DNA of 64,000 bases, taken from Amycolatopsis nigrescens CSC17Ta-90. GTDB taxonomy: Bacteria; Actinomycetota; Actinomycetes; Mycobacteriales; Pseudonocardiaceae. Location: positions 4,526,157 through 4,590,156 of the forward strand of contig NZ_ARVW01000001.1 in NCBI RefSeq assembly GCF_000384315.1. Reading direction: 5' to 3'. Each line of letters starts with the position of its first letter. Within the stretch, counting starts at the first letter, position 1. Positions 41,252 to 50,681 of the stretch are shown here, piece by piece. The notes beneath the pieces are model-generated. The model saw nothing but the letters and a program-made list of their open reading frames with translations, had not been told where the DNA came from and made no database searches. The position numbers and the translations under genes are program-made.

Positions 41252-41316
41252 GTCTTGTCACAGGGATCGATGGCGCGGTGTCTTGAGGCCGAACACCTGG
41301 AATCGGAGGAGGCACC

Positions 41317-42525
41317 ATGACTGGGAACACGCGTGTGGTTGTGATCGGTGGCGGATACGCGGGCGTGATGGCCGCGAATCGGCTGATGCTGCGCGACGAC
41401 GTGACAGTGACGTTGATCAACCCGCGCCCGGATTTGGTCCACCGGGTCCGGCTGCACCAGCTGGTCGGCGGGTCGGACGACGCGGTCGTTGCCTACCAGG
41501 AAGTCCTGGCCGAGGGGGTGCGGGTGGTGGTCGACACCGTCAGCAGGATCGACGCGGCCGAGCGCAGCGTGACTCTGACGGCCGACGGCACGCTCGGCTA
41601 TGACTACCTGATCTACGCGGTGGGCAGCGGCAGCGCCGAACTGAGCGTGCCAGGGGCGGCCGAGTTCGCCTACCCGATCGCCACCCTGGAGCAGGCACAG
41701 CGGCTGCGCCCGGCACTCGACGCCACGCCCGCGACGGCCCCCGTGACAGTGGTCGGCGCCGGCCCCACCGGCATCGAGACCGCCGCCGAGCTGGCGGAGG
41801 CCGGCCGCGCGGTGACCCTGGTCTGCGGAGGTGTGCTCGGCCCCTACCTGCACACCCGGGGCCGGCGCTCGGTTGCGAAGCGGCTGGCCAGGCTCGGTGT
41901 GACGCTCATCGACGGCGCTGACGCGATGGTGACGGCGGTGACCCGCGAAGCCGTGCGGCTCGCCGACGGCCGTGAGCTGCCGAGCGAGGTCACCGTCTGG
42001 ACCGTCGGATTCGGCGTTCCGGATCTGGCCGTCCGCAGCGGGCTGAGCACCGACGCGGTGGGGCGCCTGCTCACGGACGAGACGCTGACGAGCGTGGACG
42101 ACGCGCGCATCCTCGCGGCCGGGGACTCGGCTGCACCATCGGACCTGCCGCTGCGGATGAGCTGTCTGAACGCGGTGCCGCTGGGCGCGCGGGCCGCCGA
42201 CACCGTGCTCAGCCGACTCGCGGGCGAGCAACCGGAGAACCTCCATCAGTCGATGTACGCCCAGTGCATCAGCCTGGGCCGAAGCGCGGGCATCTACCAG
42301 TTCGCCAACAGGTCCGACGTCGCGGTGTGGCTGCACGTCGACGACGGGCTGGGCGCCAGGATCAAGGAAGTGGTCTGCCAGGGCATCCCCAAGCACCTGG
42401 CCGGAGAGGCGCACAAGCCCGGTTCATTCAGGCTGCACCGCATGCCGGGAGGTGTCGCCAAGCGCCGGCAGCTGCTGCGCGCCCACCGCGCCGAGGCACC
42501 GGCCGCCGCCGACCGGTCAATCTGA
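41317..42525 (+). CDS. FAD-dependent pyridine-nucleotide oxidoreductase (NDH-2/AIF-like)
   Basis: 402 residues, GGAGG before the ATG. Two Rossmann folds: VVVIGGGYAGVMAANRL for FAD and VTVVGAGPTGIETAAELAEA for NAD(P)H; VTVWTVGF and ARILAAGDSAAPSD complete the FAD site. It resembles type II NADH dehydrogenases and lacks redox-active Cys pairs. It is followed, 92 bp on, by an ECF41 sigma factor; in such loci the adjacent oxidoreductase is the regulated target. Confidence 0.9.
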   Translation: MTGNTRVVVIGGGYAGVMAANRLMLRDDVTVTLINPRPDLVHRVRLHQLVGGSDDAVVAYQEVLAEGVRVVVDTVSRIDAAERSVTLTADGTLGYDYLIYAVGSGSAELSVPGAAEFAYPIATLEQAQRLRPALDATPATAPVTVVGAGPTGIETAAELAEAGRAVTLVCGGVLGPYLHTRGRRSVAKRLARLGVTLIDGADAMVTAVTREAVRLADGRELPSEVTVWTVGFGVPDLAVRSGLSTDAVGRLLTDETLTSVDDARILAAGDSAAPSDLPLRMSCLNAVPLGARAADTVLSRLAGEQPENLHQSMYAQCISLGRSAGIYQFANRSDVAVWLHVDDGLGARIKEVVCQGIPKHLAGEAHKPGSFRLHRMPGGVAKRRQLLRAHRAEAPAAADRSI

Positions 42526-42617
42526 CCGGTGCCTGCTGCGAGGATCTTGCTGTGGACACGTGCGAACGCGGTCGGCCGCCAGGGCCGACCGCGAAGGACG
42601 AGGAGCAGGGACGAGAG

Positions 42618-43514
42618 ATGAGCGACGACGCCACCGACCCGGCGACCGAGACGTTCATCGCCCACCGCAACCTGCTGTTCACCGTCGCCTACGAGATGCT
42701 CGGATCGGCCGCCGACGCCGAAGACGTCCTCCAGGAAACCTGGCTGCGCTGGGTCAAGGCCGACCTGGGACAGGTGAACGACCAGCGCGCCTACCTGGTC
42801 CGGATCACCACCCGCCAGGCGCTCAACCGGCTGCGCACCGTGAAGCGCCGCAGAGAGGCGTACGTCGGCTCCTGGCTACCCGAGCCGCTGCTCACCACGC
42901 CGGACGTGGCCCAGGACATCGAGCTCGCCGAGAGCGTGTCGATGGCGCTCATGCTCGTCCTCGAGACGCTGTCGCCGATGGAACGCGCCGTCTTCGTGCT
43001 GCGCGAAGCCTTCAATATTGGCTACGACGAGATCGCGGCCGCCGTCGACAAGAGCCCCGCGGCCGTCCGCCAGATCGCCCACCGCGCCCGCCGGCACGTC
43101 GACGCCCGCCGCCCCCGCCGGGTGGTCCCCTCGAACGAGGGCCAGGCGCTCCTGGAGTCGTTCCACCGCGCGGTCGAAACCGGGGACCCGCAGACCCTTC
43201 TTGCGGTGCTCGCCCCTGAGGTCGTCCTGATGAGCGACGGCGGCGGCATCAAACACGCCGCGCTGCGGCCGGTCACCGGCGCTGAGCAGGTGGCCCGTAT
43301 GTTCGCCGGCGGCATCGGCAAATTCAAAGACACACTCACCGCCGAACCGACCGTGGTCAACGGCAACCCGGCACTCCTGGTCCGCCTGGACGGCGAGATC
43401 GACGGCGTCATGGCGATCCGTGTCCAGGACGCCCGCATCACCGGCCTCTACTACGTCCGCAACCCGGAGAAACTGTCCCACCTCACATCAGCGACCCCGC
43501 TCACCCTGCGCTGA
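42618..43514 (+). CDS. sigJ: ECF41-type RNA polymerase sigma factor with SnoaL-like C-terminal domain
   Basis: 298 residues from the ATG at 42618. Region 2 (HRNLLFTVAYEMLGSAADAE, DVLQETWLRW), the ECF41 hallmark WLPEPL at 86-91, region 4 (LSPMERAVFVLREAFNIGYD), then a SnoaL-like domain with the SDGGG and NPEKL motifs that tie the C-terminus to activity control. No anti-sigma gene is adjacent, as usual for this group. The upstream FAD oxidoreductase is the expected target. Confidence 0.92.
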   Translation: MSDDATDPATETFIAHRNLLFTVAYEMLGSAADAEDVLQETWLRWVKADLGQVNDQRAYLVRITTRQALNRLRTVKRRREAYVGSWLPEPLLTTPDVAQDIELAESVSMALMLVLETLSPMERAVFVLREAFNIGYDEIAAAVDKSPAAVRQIAHRARRHVDARRPRRVVPSNEGQALLESFHRAVETGDPQTLLAVLAPEVVLMSDGGGIKHAALRPVTGAEQVARMFAGGIGKFKDTLTAEPTVVNGNPALLVRLDGEIDGVMAIRVQDARITGLYYVRNPEKLSHLTSATPLTLR

Positions 43515-43683
43515 ACACCAACGGTCCCCGACCCGCGGACGTCAATCCTTCCAAGACTCAGCCTGGCCTACCTCGCCCTGGCCGCCTTCGTGGCGTGGGG
43601 CCGCTTCGGCCACGAGTCCTTCACCAGCTGACCCGCCAGGGAGATAACCGATGAGCCATGCAAGCGAGCGAACGGGAGAAACC

Positions 43684-44719
43684 ATGAAGGCAGTGCGTTA
43701 CCACTCCTACGGCGGCAGCGAGGTCCTCGTCTACGAGGAGGCAGACCGGCCGGTGCCAGGTACGGGCCAAGTAGTGGTGCAGGTGGCCGGCACCTCGTAC
43801 AACGACGCGGACTCCGGCCTCCGCGCAGGATTGCGACAGGACCTGCTCCCACTGACCTTCCCGCACATTCCCGGCCTCGACCTGGCCGGAGTCATCACCG
43901 AGGTCGGCGAGGGCGTAACCAACTGGAGCGTGGGGGACGCGGTAATCGCGCTTCTGCCGGCGGACGCGCCCGGCGCGGCCGCCGAATACGTCGCCGCATC
44001 CGCCGAAGTGCTGGCCACCGCCCCCCGCACCGTCGAGCTGGCCGACGCCGCGGCCCTACCCCTCGTCGGCCTGACGGCCTGGCAGGCCCTGTTCGAACAC
44101 GCCGACACCAAACCCGGGCAGAACATCCTGATCAACGGCGCAGGCAGCGCAGTGGGCGGGTACGCCGTCCAGCTGGCCGCGCAGGCCGGTGCCACCGTGA
44201 CCGCGACCGCCGGCGCGCGCAGCCGCGACCGTGTCCGCTCCTACGGTGCGAACCGGATCGTCGACTACACCGTGACCCCCGTTGTGCAGGCGCTGGCCGG
44301 GCAGCACTTCGACGTGGTGCTGCAGCTGGCTCCCGCCAGCCCCGAGGAGAACGCGCAGCTGGTGGACCTGGTCGCCGACGGCGGAGCCTTCGTCAGCGTC
44401 ACCATTCCCGGCCCGCAAGATGCCGGGCGCGGGGTGCGCACGGTGCACGTGTTCGCGCGCAGCGACGTCACCCAACTCGCCGACCTAGCCACCCGCGTCG
44501 ACGCCGGAGATCTGGCGATCGAGGTGGCCCAGCGGCTGCCACTGGCCGACCTGGCCACGGTCCACGCCCGCGCCGCCGGCAGGTTCGCCCGGGATCGCCG
44601 AGCTGGCCGCCCGGGCCGAGGGCGGAAACCTGGCCGAGCGGCTGCGTGCCGACCAGGCCGCGGTCCAAGCCCCGGCTACCGCAGGAGACCTGGACGGCAA
44701 GACCGTCCTGACCCCCTGA
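43684..44719 (+). CDS. NADP-dependent quinone oxidoreductase/zinc-type alcohol dehydrogenase, frameshifted near C-terminus
   Basis: From the ATG at 43684 (GGGAGA upstream). MKAVRYHSYGGSEVLVYEEA, FPHIPGLDLAGVITEVGEG, NILINGAGSAVGGYAVQLAA (NADPH site) and PLADLATVHARAA are in frame. Around 44579 a one-base insertion shifts the frame; the original frame continues to 44844 with Arg/Pro-rich nonsense, whereas the +1 frame reads GSPGIAELAARAEGGNL and ends in GDLDGKTVLTP, the family's normal C-terminus, at 44719. Either a pseudogene or a sequencing error. Confidence 0.8.
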
Positions 44720-44921
44720 CCCGAGCGACGCCGGCACCGGCCCGGTTTGCCCGGCCCATCAGGCTCGAACGCCTCTTGCCACCGGGCAGGGGTCTACCCT
44801 GTGACCTGCGGCCACCGCATGATCGTTTGTCTTCACACCGATGATCACTGGTGGCCACCCCCGTCTCCACAACACGTCAGGGTCGCGCAGTTCCGCCTGC
44901 CGTCCTGAACCAGGAGGACAT

Positions 44922-45254
44922 GTGCGACGTGGCGAAGTCTGGTGGGTGGAGTTCGACAAGCGGCGGCTGGTCGTACTGCTGGCGGCAGACGACGCGTCCA
45001 GGATCCGGGCGATGCAGGTCGTCACGCCCGCGGGCGTCGACATCAGCGGCCTGGGCGTCGAAGTGCAAGTCGGCGCCAGGGAAGGACTGCCCTTTGAAGG
45101 AGTGCTGCGGTTCGCGTTCCCACGCCCGGGCTTTACCCCCTGCACGTGGCTGACCACCGTGTCCCGGGACGACCTGATCGAGCAGGCGGGCGTCCTGTCC
45201 TCCGCAAAGCTTAGCGAGATTGAGGACGCCCACCGTCTCGGCGAACTCGGGTAG
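44922..45254 (+). CDS. PemK/MazF-family toxin-like protein
   Basis: 110 residues from a GTG at 44922, AGGAGG 4 nt upstream. RRGEVWWVEFDKRRLVVLL, MQVVTPAGVDISGLGVEV, and TPCTWLTTVSRDDLIEQAGV, LSSAKLSEIEDA follow the MazF beta-barrel with its C-terminal helix. MazF proteins cleave RNA. No antitoxin ORF is visible next to it, so it may be solitary or regulatory rather than a toxin. Confidence 0.8.
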   Translation: MRRGEVWWVEFDKRRLVVLLAADDASRIRAMQVVTPAGVDISGLGVEVQVGAREGLPFEGVLRFAFPRPGFTPCTWLTTVSRDDLIEQAGVLSSAKLSEIEDAHRLGELG

Positions 45255-46172
45255 ACGGAGAGGCGCCCGCACCATCGAGATCACGATCTACGGCTGGAGT
45301 AGCCAGATGCCCGACGGGCCAGGGCAGCGGCGCCGGCCGTCAGTCCTCGCCCTCATCGTCCTCGAAGACGTCCGGGTCGCGAAAAGGGGCGCAGACCCCG
45401 GCCGGGGCCGCTGGCCTTGATAAACCAGCGCTCGCCGAGCGACCTCACGCTCATCGGGCGCCACAGGACGTTGTGCGATCGCTTCGCACCACCAACCCAC
45501 CGCGATATGTGAAACGAGACGTGTCGCACCGTGAGGATCTGAACGACTACCTCCGGCATGTCCTCTTGCTTGGTGCAGAGAAGTTGCCCCGGTGGCAACG
45601 GCTACCTCCCGGGCGGCCCCTCGCCCGATCCCTGCGTCGCCGAGGACGTCCCTGTTCACAGCGGTGCGCACCCGCCGGCACACGAGAAGTCTTGCGAGCG
45701 CGCGCCGTCCTTGGTGCCGAGTACGAGGTCAAGCGCCTCGCGGGCCAGCTCCGTGCCCACGGTCTCCGGACCGGTATCTATCTCGGAGCGCTGTGGGTGT
45801 CTGTCGGCTTCTGGACGGTTGTCATTGAACATGCAGCTCACGGGGTGTTGATCACCACTCATTCGGTCTAGGCTGATTTGTCAACGTGGCTTCCGTCACT
45901 GGTTAGTATCGATTGCGGGAGAGCGCGCTCTTGTGGTCTGCACAGGGGAGGTTGGTCGCAGACCGGGCGAAGGGCGTGGGAGTGGATGCGCGTGCGGCGC
46001 GTTCAGACACAGGGTGAGCGCTTGCCGTGTCGGGCCGGGTTGTCGGCGTGGCCGGCTGGTCGTGGTACCTGGCCGTTGCGCGTGCATTGTGGAGGGAGGG
46101 GTCTGTGATCATGGTGGGACCGCCGGGTCGGTCGGCTTGGGCTGCGTGCCGTGTTGCGTCCTGGTGGGTCGG
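45255..46172. other. 918-bp intergenic region containing the second repeat copy
   Basis: No frame has both a ribosome site and recognisable sequence. It contains copy B of the 115-nt element and, nearer the right end, the probable leader of the LuxR gene: TTGTCA (45877-45882) and TAGTAT near 45903 could be its promoter. Confidence 0.45.
45583..45698 (+). repeat. 116-nt two-copy element, copy B (candidate structured RNA)
   Basis: Same GTTGCC-CCGGT-GGCAAC hairpin and blocks GAGGACGTCCCTG, CACAGCGG and GGCACACGAG-AGTCTTGCGAG as copy A at 25847-25961. Flanks are unrelated, so the element, not a longer duplication, is what is shared. Confidence 0.55.
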
Positions 46173-48503
46173 ATGACCGCGGATGGTGGGGTTCCGGCGG
46201 AGTTGACCCGGCTCGTGGGCCGGGCTGATCTGCTGGCCGCGGGTGAGGATTTCCTTCAGGTCGCGCGGTTGGTGACGCTGACCGGCACGGCCGGGGTGGG
46301 TAAGACGCGGTTGGCGCTGCGTCTGGCCAACCAGGTGGCGGACCGGTATGACGGGGTCGCGGTCGTCTCGCTGACCGACATCGACGGACGGGACGACGGG
46401 CGGCTTGAAGGGGAGCTGGCCACGTCCCTGGGCTTAGGCGACAACTCGTCGGAACCGGGCCCCGTGCGCTTGATCAAGTACCTTCGGGATCGTCATCAGC
46501 TGCTCGTGCTGGACAACTGCGACCACCTGGTGAGCGCCGCCGGCGAACCGGGCCCGCTGCCCGGGCTGCTGAGGACCCTGCTCCGAGGGGCACCGCGCCT
46601 GCAGATCATCGCCACCAGCCGGGTGCACCTGGGCATCGAGGCCGAGCACCTGCTCGTCGTGCCACCGCTGGACCACGCTGCTCTCCCCAGCGGCGGCGGC
46701 GAGGTCCCGGAGGCAGTGCAGTTGCTGCTCGACCGTGCCGCCGCGCGGGGCGTTCGGCTGACCAGGTCGGACTATCCGGCGGCGACGAAGCTGTGCCGGC
46801 GGCTGGAAGGGCTACCGCTGGCGATCGAGCTGGCCGCGAGCCGGCTGGCGGTGAACACCCTGGACGAGATCATGGCGAACCTCGAAGACGCCGGCGCGCT
46901 GGAGGTGCTGGCCGGCGACGGCCGCAGCTTGCGCAGGACCCTGGCGTCATCGGCCCGGTGGTTGTCGCCTGAGGGCAGGCACATGTGGGCGATCGCGAGC
47001 GAGTTCCAGGGAGCCTTCCGCGCTCAAGGGCTTGCCGGGGTGTTCGCCGAGCTCGGCCTCGACCAGGAGGCCGTGCTGAATGGGCTCGAAGAGCTGCTGA
47101 ACAACTCGGTGCTGGTCCGTGCCGACGGCCGTCGCGGGCAGAGCCGGTATCGGATGCACGACAGCATGCGGGCCTATGGGCAGGAACTGGATCTGCCTGA
47201 GGGCATCGACCGTGCCGCGGTCCGGCGCGGTCACGCCACGTATTTCGTCGGCCTGGCCCAGCAAGCGGCCCAGGAGTGGTTCGGCCGGGACGAGATCGCG
47301 TGGATGCACGGGCTGATCGGCGACGCACCCAACCTGCGGGCGGCCTTCGAGTATCTGCTGTCCCAGCCGGGTGAACAGATCCACGCGCTGGCGATGGCGG
47401 TCAACATGTGCCGCACCCGCGCCTACGCGTTCGACGGCAGGCTGAACGAGATCCGGCGGCTGCTGAACCGGGCGCTCGACGAGCAGCCGGCCGAACCCAG
47501 CGACCCGCAGCTCGCCGCGCTGGCGCTGGGCGCGTGGACGGCCCTGATCCAGGGCAAACCCAGCGCCGCCGAACCGCTGCTGGAGCGGTGCCGGGACATC
47601 GCCGATCAGCTCCAGCGCGTCCCGCCCGCGGCGATCCTGGAGTACATCGAGGGCACGCACCTGTGGCTGGCCGAAACCGACCGGCGCACGGCGCACGGCA
47701 GCATCGCTGTTCTCGATCGGGCTGCGGAACTGGCACGCAACGACGGCGACGCCCACATGATGAAGCTGTTCGCCGCCATGGCCGCGGCGTTCCTCGGCAC
47801 CCGGGAGGAAGCGCTCGCGCATGTGGAGCCGGTGCTCGCCGAAGCCCAAGCACGCGGAGCGCCGTTGGCGGTCGCGTGGGCACAATGGACATACGCGGTG
47901 GCTTTGCAGCAGCACAGCAACCAGCAGCACGGGGACCTGGACCGTGCTCTGGGTTTTCTGCGACAGAGCTTGCGGGCGCAGGATCAGATGGGGGACGCCT
48001 GGGGGCCCGGTTTCGGGTTGTGGCTGGCCGCCGTGATCGCCGCCGATCGAGGTGACCATCTGACAGCCGCGCGGCTGATCGGCGGGTCTCAGCAGCGGTT
48101 GCAGCAACGGACGTCCGCGGCCGTCACCGGCTTACTGCCGTTCCTGCGGGTGCAGCGGTCCGCTGAAGCGGCCTGCCGCCGTGGACTGGGCGATGCCGAG
48201 TACGAGATCGAGGCCGCGGTGGGCGGCTCCCTGACCTACGAGGAACTCGTCACCCTGGCGCTGTCATCGCCGGAATCGGGGCCGGAGCAGGCGGCCACCG
48301 AGCCGCGGCTGGGCGGACTGACCCGGCGTGAACACGAGGTGGTCGCGCTGGTGGCCAAGGGCAAGTCGAACCGGGCCATCGCCGACGATTTCCAGATCTC
48401 GCCGCGGACCGTGGAGTCACACGTGCAGAGCGCGCTGGCCAAAACGGGCGCGTCCAACCGGCTGGAGCTGACCCAGTGGTTCCTGACCCAGAACCAACCA
48501 TAA
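46173..48503 (+). CDS. LuxR-family regulator with NB-ARC-type ATPase (LAL-like)
   Basis: 776 residues from the ATG at 46173; upstream in-frame codons read as Cys/Gly-rich nonsense. P-loop GTAGVGKT at 38-45, Walker B QLLVLDNCDH, ATSRVHL, LPLAIELAASRL, then helical repeats, and a C-terminal LuxR HTH (LTRREHEVVALVAKGKSNRA, then IADDFQISPRTVESHVQSAL). Such proteins activate specialised-metabolism genes. It is convergent with the P450 gene, 18 bp between stops. Confidence 0.92.
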   Translation: MTADGGVPAELTRLVGRADLLAAGEDFLQVARLVTLTGTAGVGKTRLALRLANQVADRYDGVAVVSLTDIDGRDDGRLEGELATSLGLGDNSSEPGPVRLIKYLRDRHQLLVLDNCDHLVSAAGEPGPLPGLLRTLLRGAPRLQIIATSRVHLGIEAEHLLVVPPLDHAALPSGGGEVPEAVQLLLDRAAARGVRLTRSDYPAATKLCRRLEGLPLAIELAASRLAVNTLDEIMANLEDAGALEVLAGDGRSLRRTLASSARWLSPEGRHMWAIASEFQGAFRAQGLAGVFAELGLDQEAVLNGLEELLNNSVLVRADGRRGQSRYRMHDSMRAYGQELDLPEGIDRAAVRRGHATYFVGLAQQAAQEWFGRDEIAWMHGLIGDAPNLRAAFEYLLSQPGEQIHALAMAVNMCRTRAYAFDGRLNEIRRLLNRALDEQPAEPSDPQLAALALGAWTALIQGKPSAAEPLLERCRDIADQLQRVPPAAILEYIEGTHLWLAETDRRTAHGSIAVLDRAAELARNDGDAHMMKLFAAMAAAFLGTREEALAHVEPVLAEAQARGAPLAVAWAQWTYAVALQQHSNQQHGDLDRALGFLRQSLRAQDQMGDAWGPGFGLWLAAVIAADRGDHLTAARLIGGSQQRLQQRTSAAVTGLLPFLRVQRSAEAACRRGLGDAEYEIEAAVGGSLTYEELVTLALSSPESGPEQAATEPRLGGLTRREHEVVALVAKGKSNRAIADDFQISPRTVESHVQSALAKTGASNRLELTQWFLTQNQP

Positions 48504-48521
48504 ACGTCGGGCCGCCGGCTG

Positions 48522-49775
48522 CTACCGGCCGTGGAGCGCGACGGGGAGCGCCTCGTGGCCGTTCATGATCGCGCTGCGGGTCCGCTTCAGATCGGAAGCC
48601 GGCACAGCCAGGCGCGCGTGCGGGAAGCGCTGGGTGAGCTGCCCTAGCGCGGTCTGGGCTTCGATGCGTCCCAGCGCGGCGCCCAGGCAGTGGTGGATGC
48701 CGTGGCCGAAGGCGATATGGCCGGTCGTGTCCCGGTCCAGGCGCAGCTCGTCCGCGGCCTCGAAACGCCTGTCGTCGCGGTTCGCCGACGACAGCGACAC
48801 CAGCACGATCTCGCCGGCCGGGATGGTCACCCCGCCGTAGGTCACCGCCTCGGCGGTATACCGATGAGTAGCGCGACTCACCGGTGAGTCGTAGCGGAGC
48901 ACCTCCTCCACGGCCATCGGCACCAGCGTCGGGTTCGCCGTCAGCCGCCGCCACTGCGCGGAGTTCTCCAGCAGGCACCGGGCCGCGTTGCTGATGAGGT
49001 TCGTGGTGGTCTCGTGGCCGGCGACGAACAGCAAGAAGCAGGTCGCCATCAGCTCGCCGTCGCTCAACCGGTCCTCGGTGTCCCGGGCGACCACCAATGC
49101 GGAGAGCAGATCGTCCCCGGGAGCAGCCCGCTTGGCTCGGATCAGGTCGTCGAAGTATGCCTCCATCGCCTGCGAGGCCGGCACGGTGCGGTCGGGATGG
49201 TCCTCCATCAGCGCTCGAGTCCAGCCGCGAAAAGGCGCCCAGTCCGCCTCCGGGACGCCGAGCATCTGGCAGATCACCGTCAGCGGCAGCGGAAACGCAA
49301 GACCCTCCACCAGGTCGACCGGGCCATCGGCCGCCGCCAGCACGTCGAGCAGGGACGTGGTCACGTGTTCCACGCGTGGCCGTAGACCCTCCATTCGGGA
49401 CCGGGTGAACTCCGCGGCCACTAGCCCCCGCAGCCGATCATGGGCGGCACCGTCACTGAACAACATGTGGCGACTGAACATCTGACTGAGCACGGCGGTC
49501 TGCCCGGCCTCGCGGCGCTGGCGCTGCATGATCCTGGCCAGCCCGGCCGCGTCCTTGCTCAACCTCCGGTCCTTCAGCGCCGCGCGGGCCTCGGCATACC
49601 GGCCGATGACCCATACCTGCATGAAGTCGGCCACCACGGTGCGATGCACCGCTCCCTGCTCGCGCAACGCAGCTTCGATCTCGTGTCCGCGTGCCCAGTC
49701 GCTCAGGTCGAAATAGCGCGCCGACGTCACGGCTGCCCCCTGTTCCGCACACCACGTGCGCGCGAGCGTGGCCAT
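48522..49775 (-). CDS. cytochrome P450
   Basis: 417 residues from the ATG at 49775. I-helix FVAGHETTTNLISNA, K-helix VEEVLRYDSPVSRATHRYT (ExxR), and the heme loop FGHGIHHCLGAALGR with the axial Cys. These give a soluble bacterial class I P450 (CYP105/107-like architecture). No ferredoxin gene is adjacent. The 22-bp-phased repeats at 49826-49924 lie just upstream and are the likely activator site. Confidence 0.93.
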   Translation of the reverse strand: MATLARTWCAEQGAAVTSARYFDLSDWARGHEIEAALREQGAVHRTVVADFMQVWVIGRYAEARAALKDRRLSKDAAGLARIMQRQRREAGQTAVLSQMFSRHMLFSDGAAHDRLRGLVAAEFTRSRMEGLRPRVEHVTTSLLDVLAAADGPVDLVEGLAFPLPLTVICQMLGVPEADWAPFRGWTRALMEDHPDRTVPASQAMEAYFDDLIRAKRAAPGDDLLSALVVARDTEDRLSDGELMATCFLLFVAGHETTTNLISNAARCLLENSAQWRRLTANPTLVPMAVEEVLRYDSPVSRATHRYTAEAVTYGGVTIPAGEIVLVSLSSANRDDRRFEAADELRLDRDTTGHIAFGHGIHHCLGAALGRIEAQTALGQLTQRFPHARLAVPASDLKRTRSAIMNGHEALPVALHGR

Positions 49776-49825
49776 TTGCCTGACATTCAGCTTCGACGCC
49801 GGAGCCTGCTGGCACCATCCGGGCA

Positions 49826-49924
49826 ACTACGGGTTTGAACGAACCTCGACTACGGAGACCGACAGCGATTACTACGGAGACGGGCAGGCCAGACTACGGA
49901 GAACAATTAGCGTCACTACGGAGG
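49826..49924 (-). repeat. left array of 22-bp-phased CTCCGTAGT repeats (reads toward the P450)
   Basis: On the plus strand ACTACGGAG begins at 49849, 49871, 49893 and 49915, exactly 22 bp apart; a weaker ACTACGGG at 49826 adds a fifth at 23 bp. Inter-repeat sequence is not conserved. The nearest full copy is 74 bp from the P450 ATG. Confidence 0.75.
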
Positions 49925-50090
49925 CTCACGAAGGGAACTCGACCAGGGAATGCCACGGCGGCCTTCAACGGCGATCATCGGCATCGTGAAAGCTCACAGC
50001 GATAAGTTGCTTACCGTCTGTTAGATCAAGCGCATGCTGGCGTCAGCGTGGCCGCGTATCACGACAAATTCTCGGCGAGACGCTTATCGA
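49925..50090. other. spacer between the two repeat arrays
   Basis: About 166 bp without a gene. It probably holds the upstream edges of the divergent promoters; A/T content is slightly raised (ATAAGTTGCTTACC). Confidence 0.4.
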
Positions 50091-50143
50091 CTCCGTACTG
50101 TCGGCCCCGGTTCTCAGTGGTGACCCCTGCAAGACTCCGTAGT
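50091..50143 (+). repeat. right array of 22-bp-phased CTCCGTAGT repeats (reads toward the pilus operon)
   Basis: CTCCGTACT at 50091, CTCAGTGGT at 50113 (7 of 9 matches) and CTCCGTAGT at 50135, exactly 22 bp apart and opposite in orientation to the left array. So the same motif reads toward each flanking gene. Confidence 0.65.
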
Positions 50144-50597
50144 GGCGCGTAAGTAGCGAGGCAAAATACTGATACCGCTTCTCCGTCTCCGCGGGTATGT
50201 TTTTCTTAAGCGTTGAAATCGACGCTAACTGAGACGCAAGGGCAACAGAAGAGAATGAAGCGAAACTGCCGCCCGTGGCGCGTAGGCTGCCTCTTCAGGT
50301 AACTCCGACATGTCGGCGACGGAAAACACGATAATGCTCGACCGGCGGAGGGGGCCGGCCGAGTGACGTTCAACGAACAGCGCAACCGAAGGACGCCGCA
50401 CGCCTCGGCGAAACCTTCTCGCACCCGGCAAGTCAGCGAACTGGGCGGGGCGCGAGGTTGCTCACAAGATTGCGTAGGAAGTGACGGGATGATGCAGTTC
50501 GCGGGGTGTGCCGTGAGGGTGGTCGGGTGCGCGGCGCCAGCTCGGCGCATGCCGTTCAGCGTTGACCACCAGGCTCCAGCCTTCCAGGCCGGACGTG

Positions 50598-50628
50598 GGG
50601 GCACCGGCCGGTCGGGGGCCGGTGCCCC
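50598..50628 (+). terminator. 12-bp G/C hairpin before the pilus operon, terminator or attenuator
   Basis: GGGGCACCGGCC (50598-50609) pairs with GGCCGGTGCCCC (50617-50628), followed by TCGTCCCTTTCCC. It lies 53 bp before the first pilus gene, so it may end an upstream short transcript or limit read-through. Confidence 0.5.
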
Positions 50629-50681
50629 TCGTCCCTTTCCCTCTCGTCGCATGGCTGCCCGTCCTCACCCAGGAGGTGCTC

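Noticed and set aside
43537..43631. short frame ending in LAYLALAAFVAWGRFGHESF
   Set aside because: Looks like the last helix of a lost membrane protein, but there is no start or upstream homology, so it is only a possible remnant.
45288..45871. overlapping frames on both strands around repeat copy B
   Set aside because: They run through the repeat, which carries indels between copies, and have no ribosome sites.
49826..50143. CRISPR array or plasmid origin
   Set aside because: Repeats are only 9-10 bp with 12-13 bp spacers, and there are no cas or rep genes; a regulatory role fits better.
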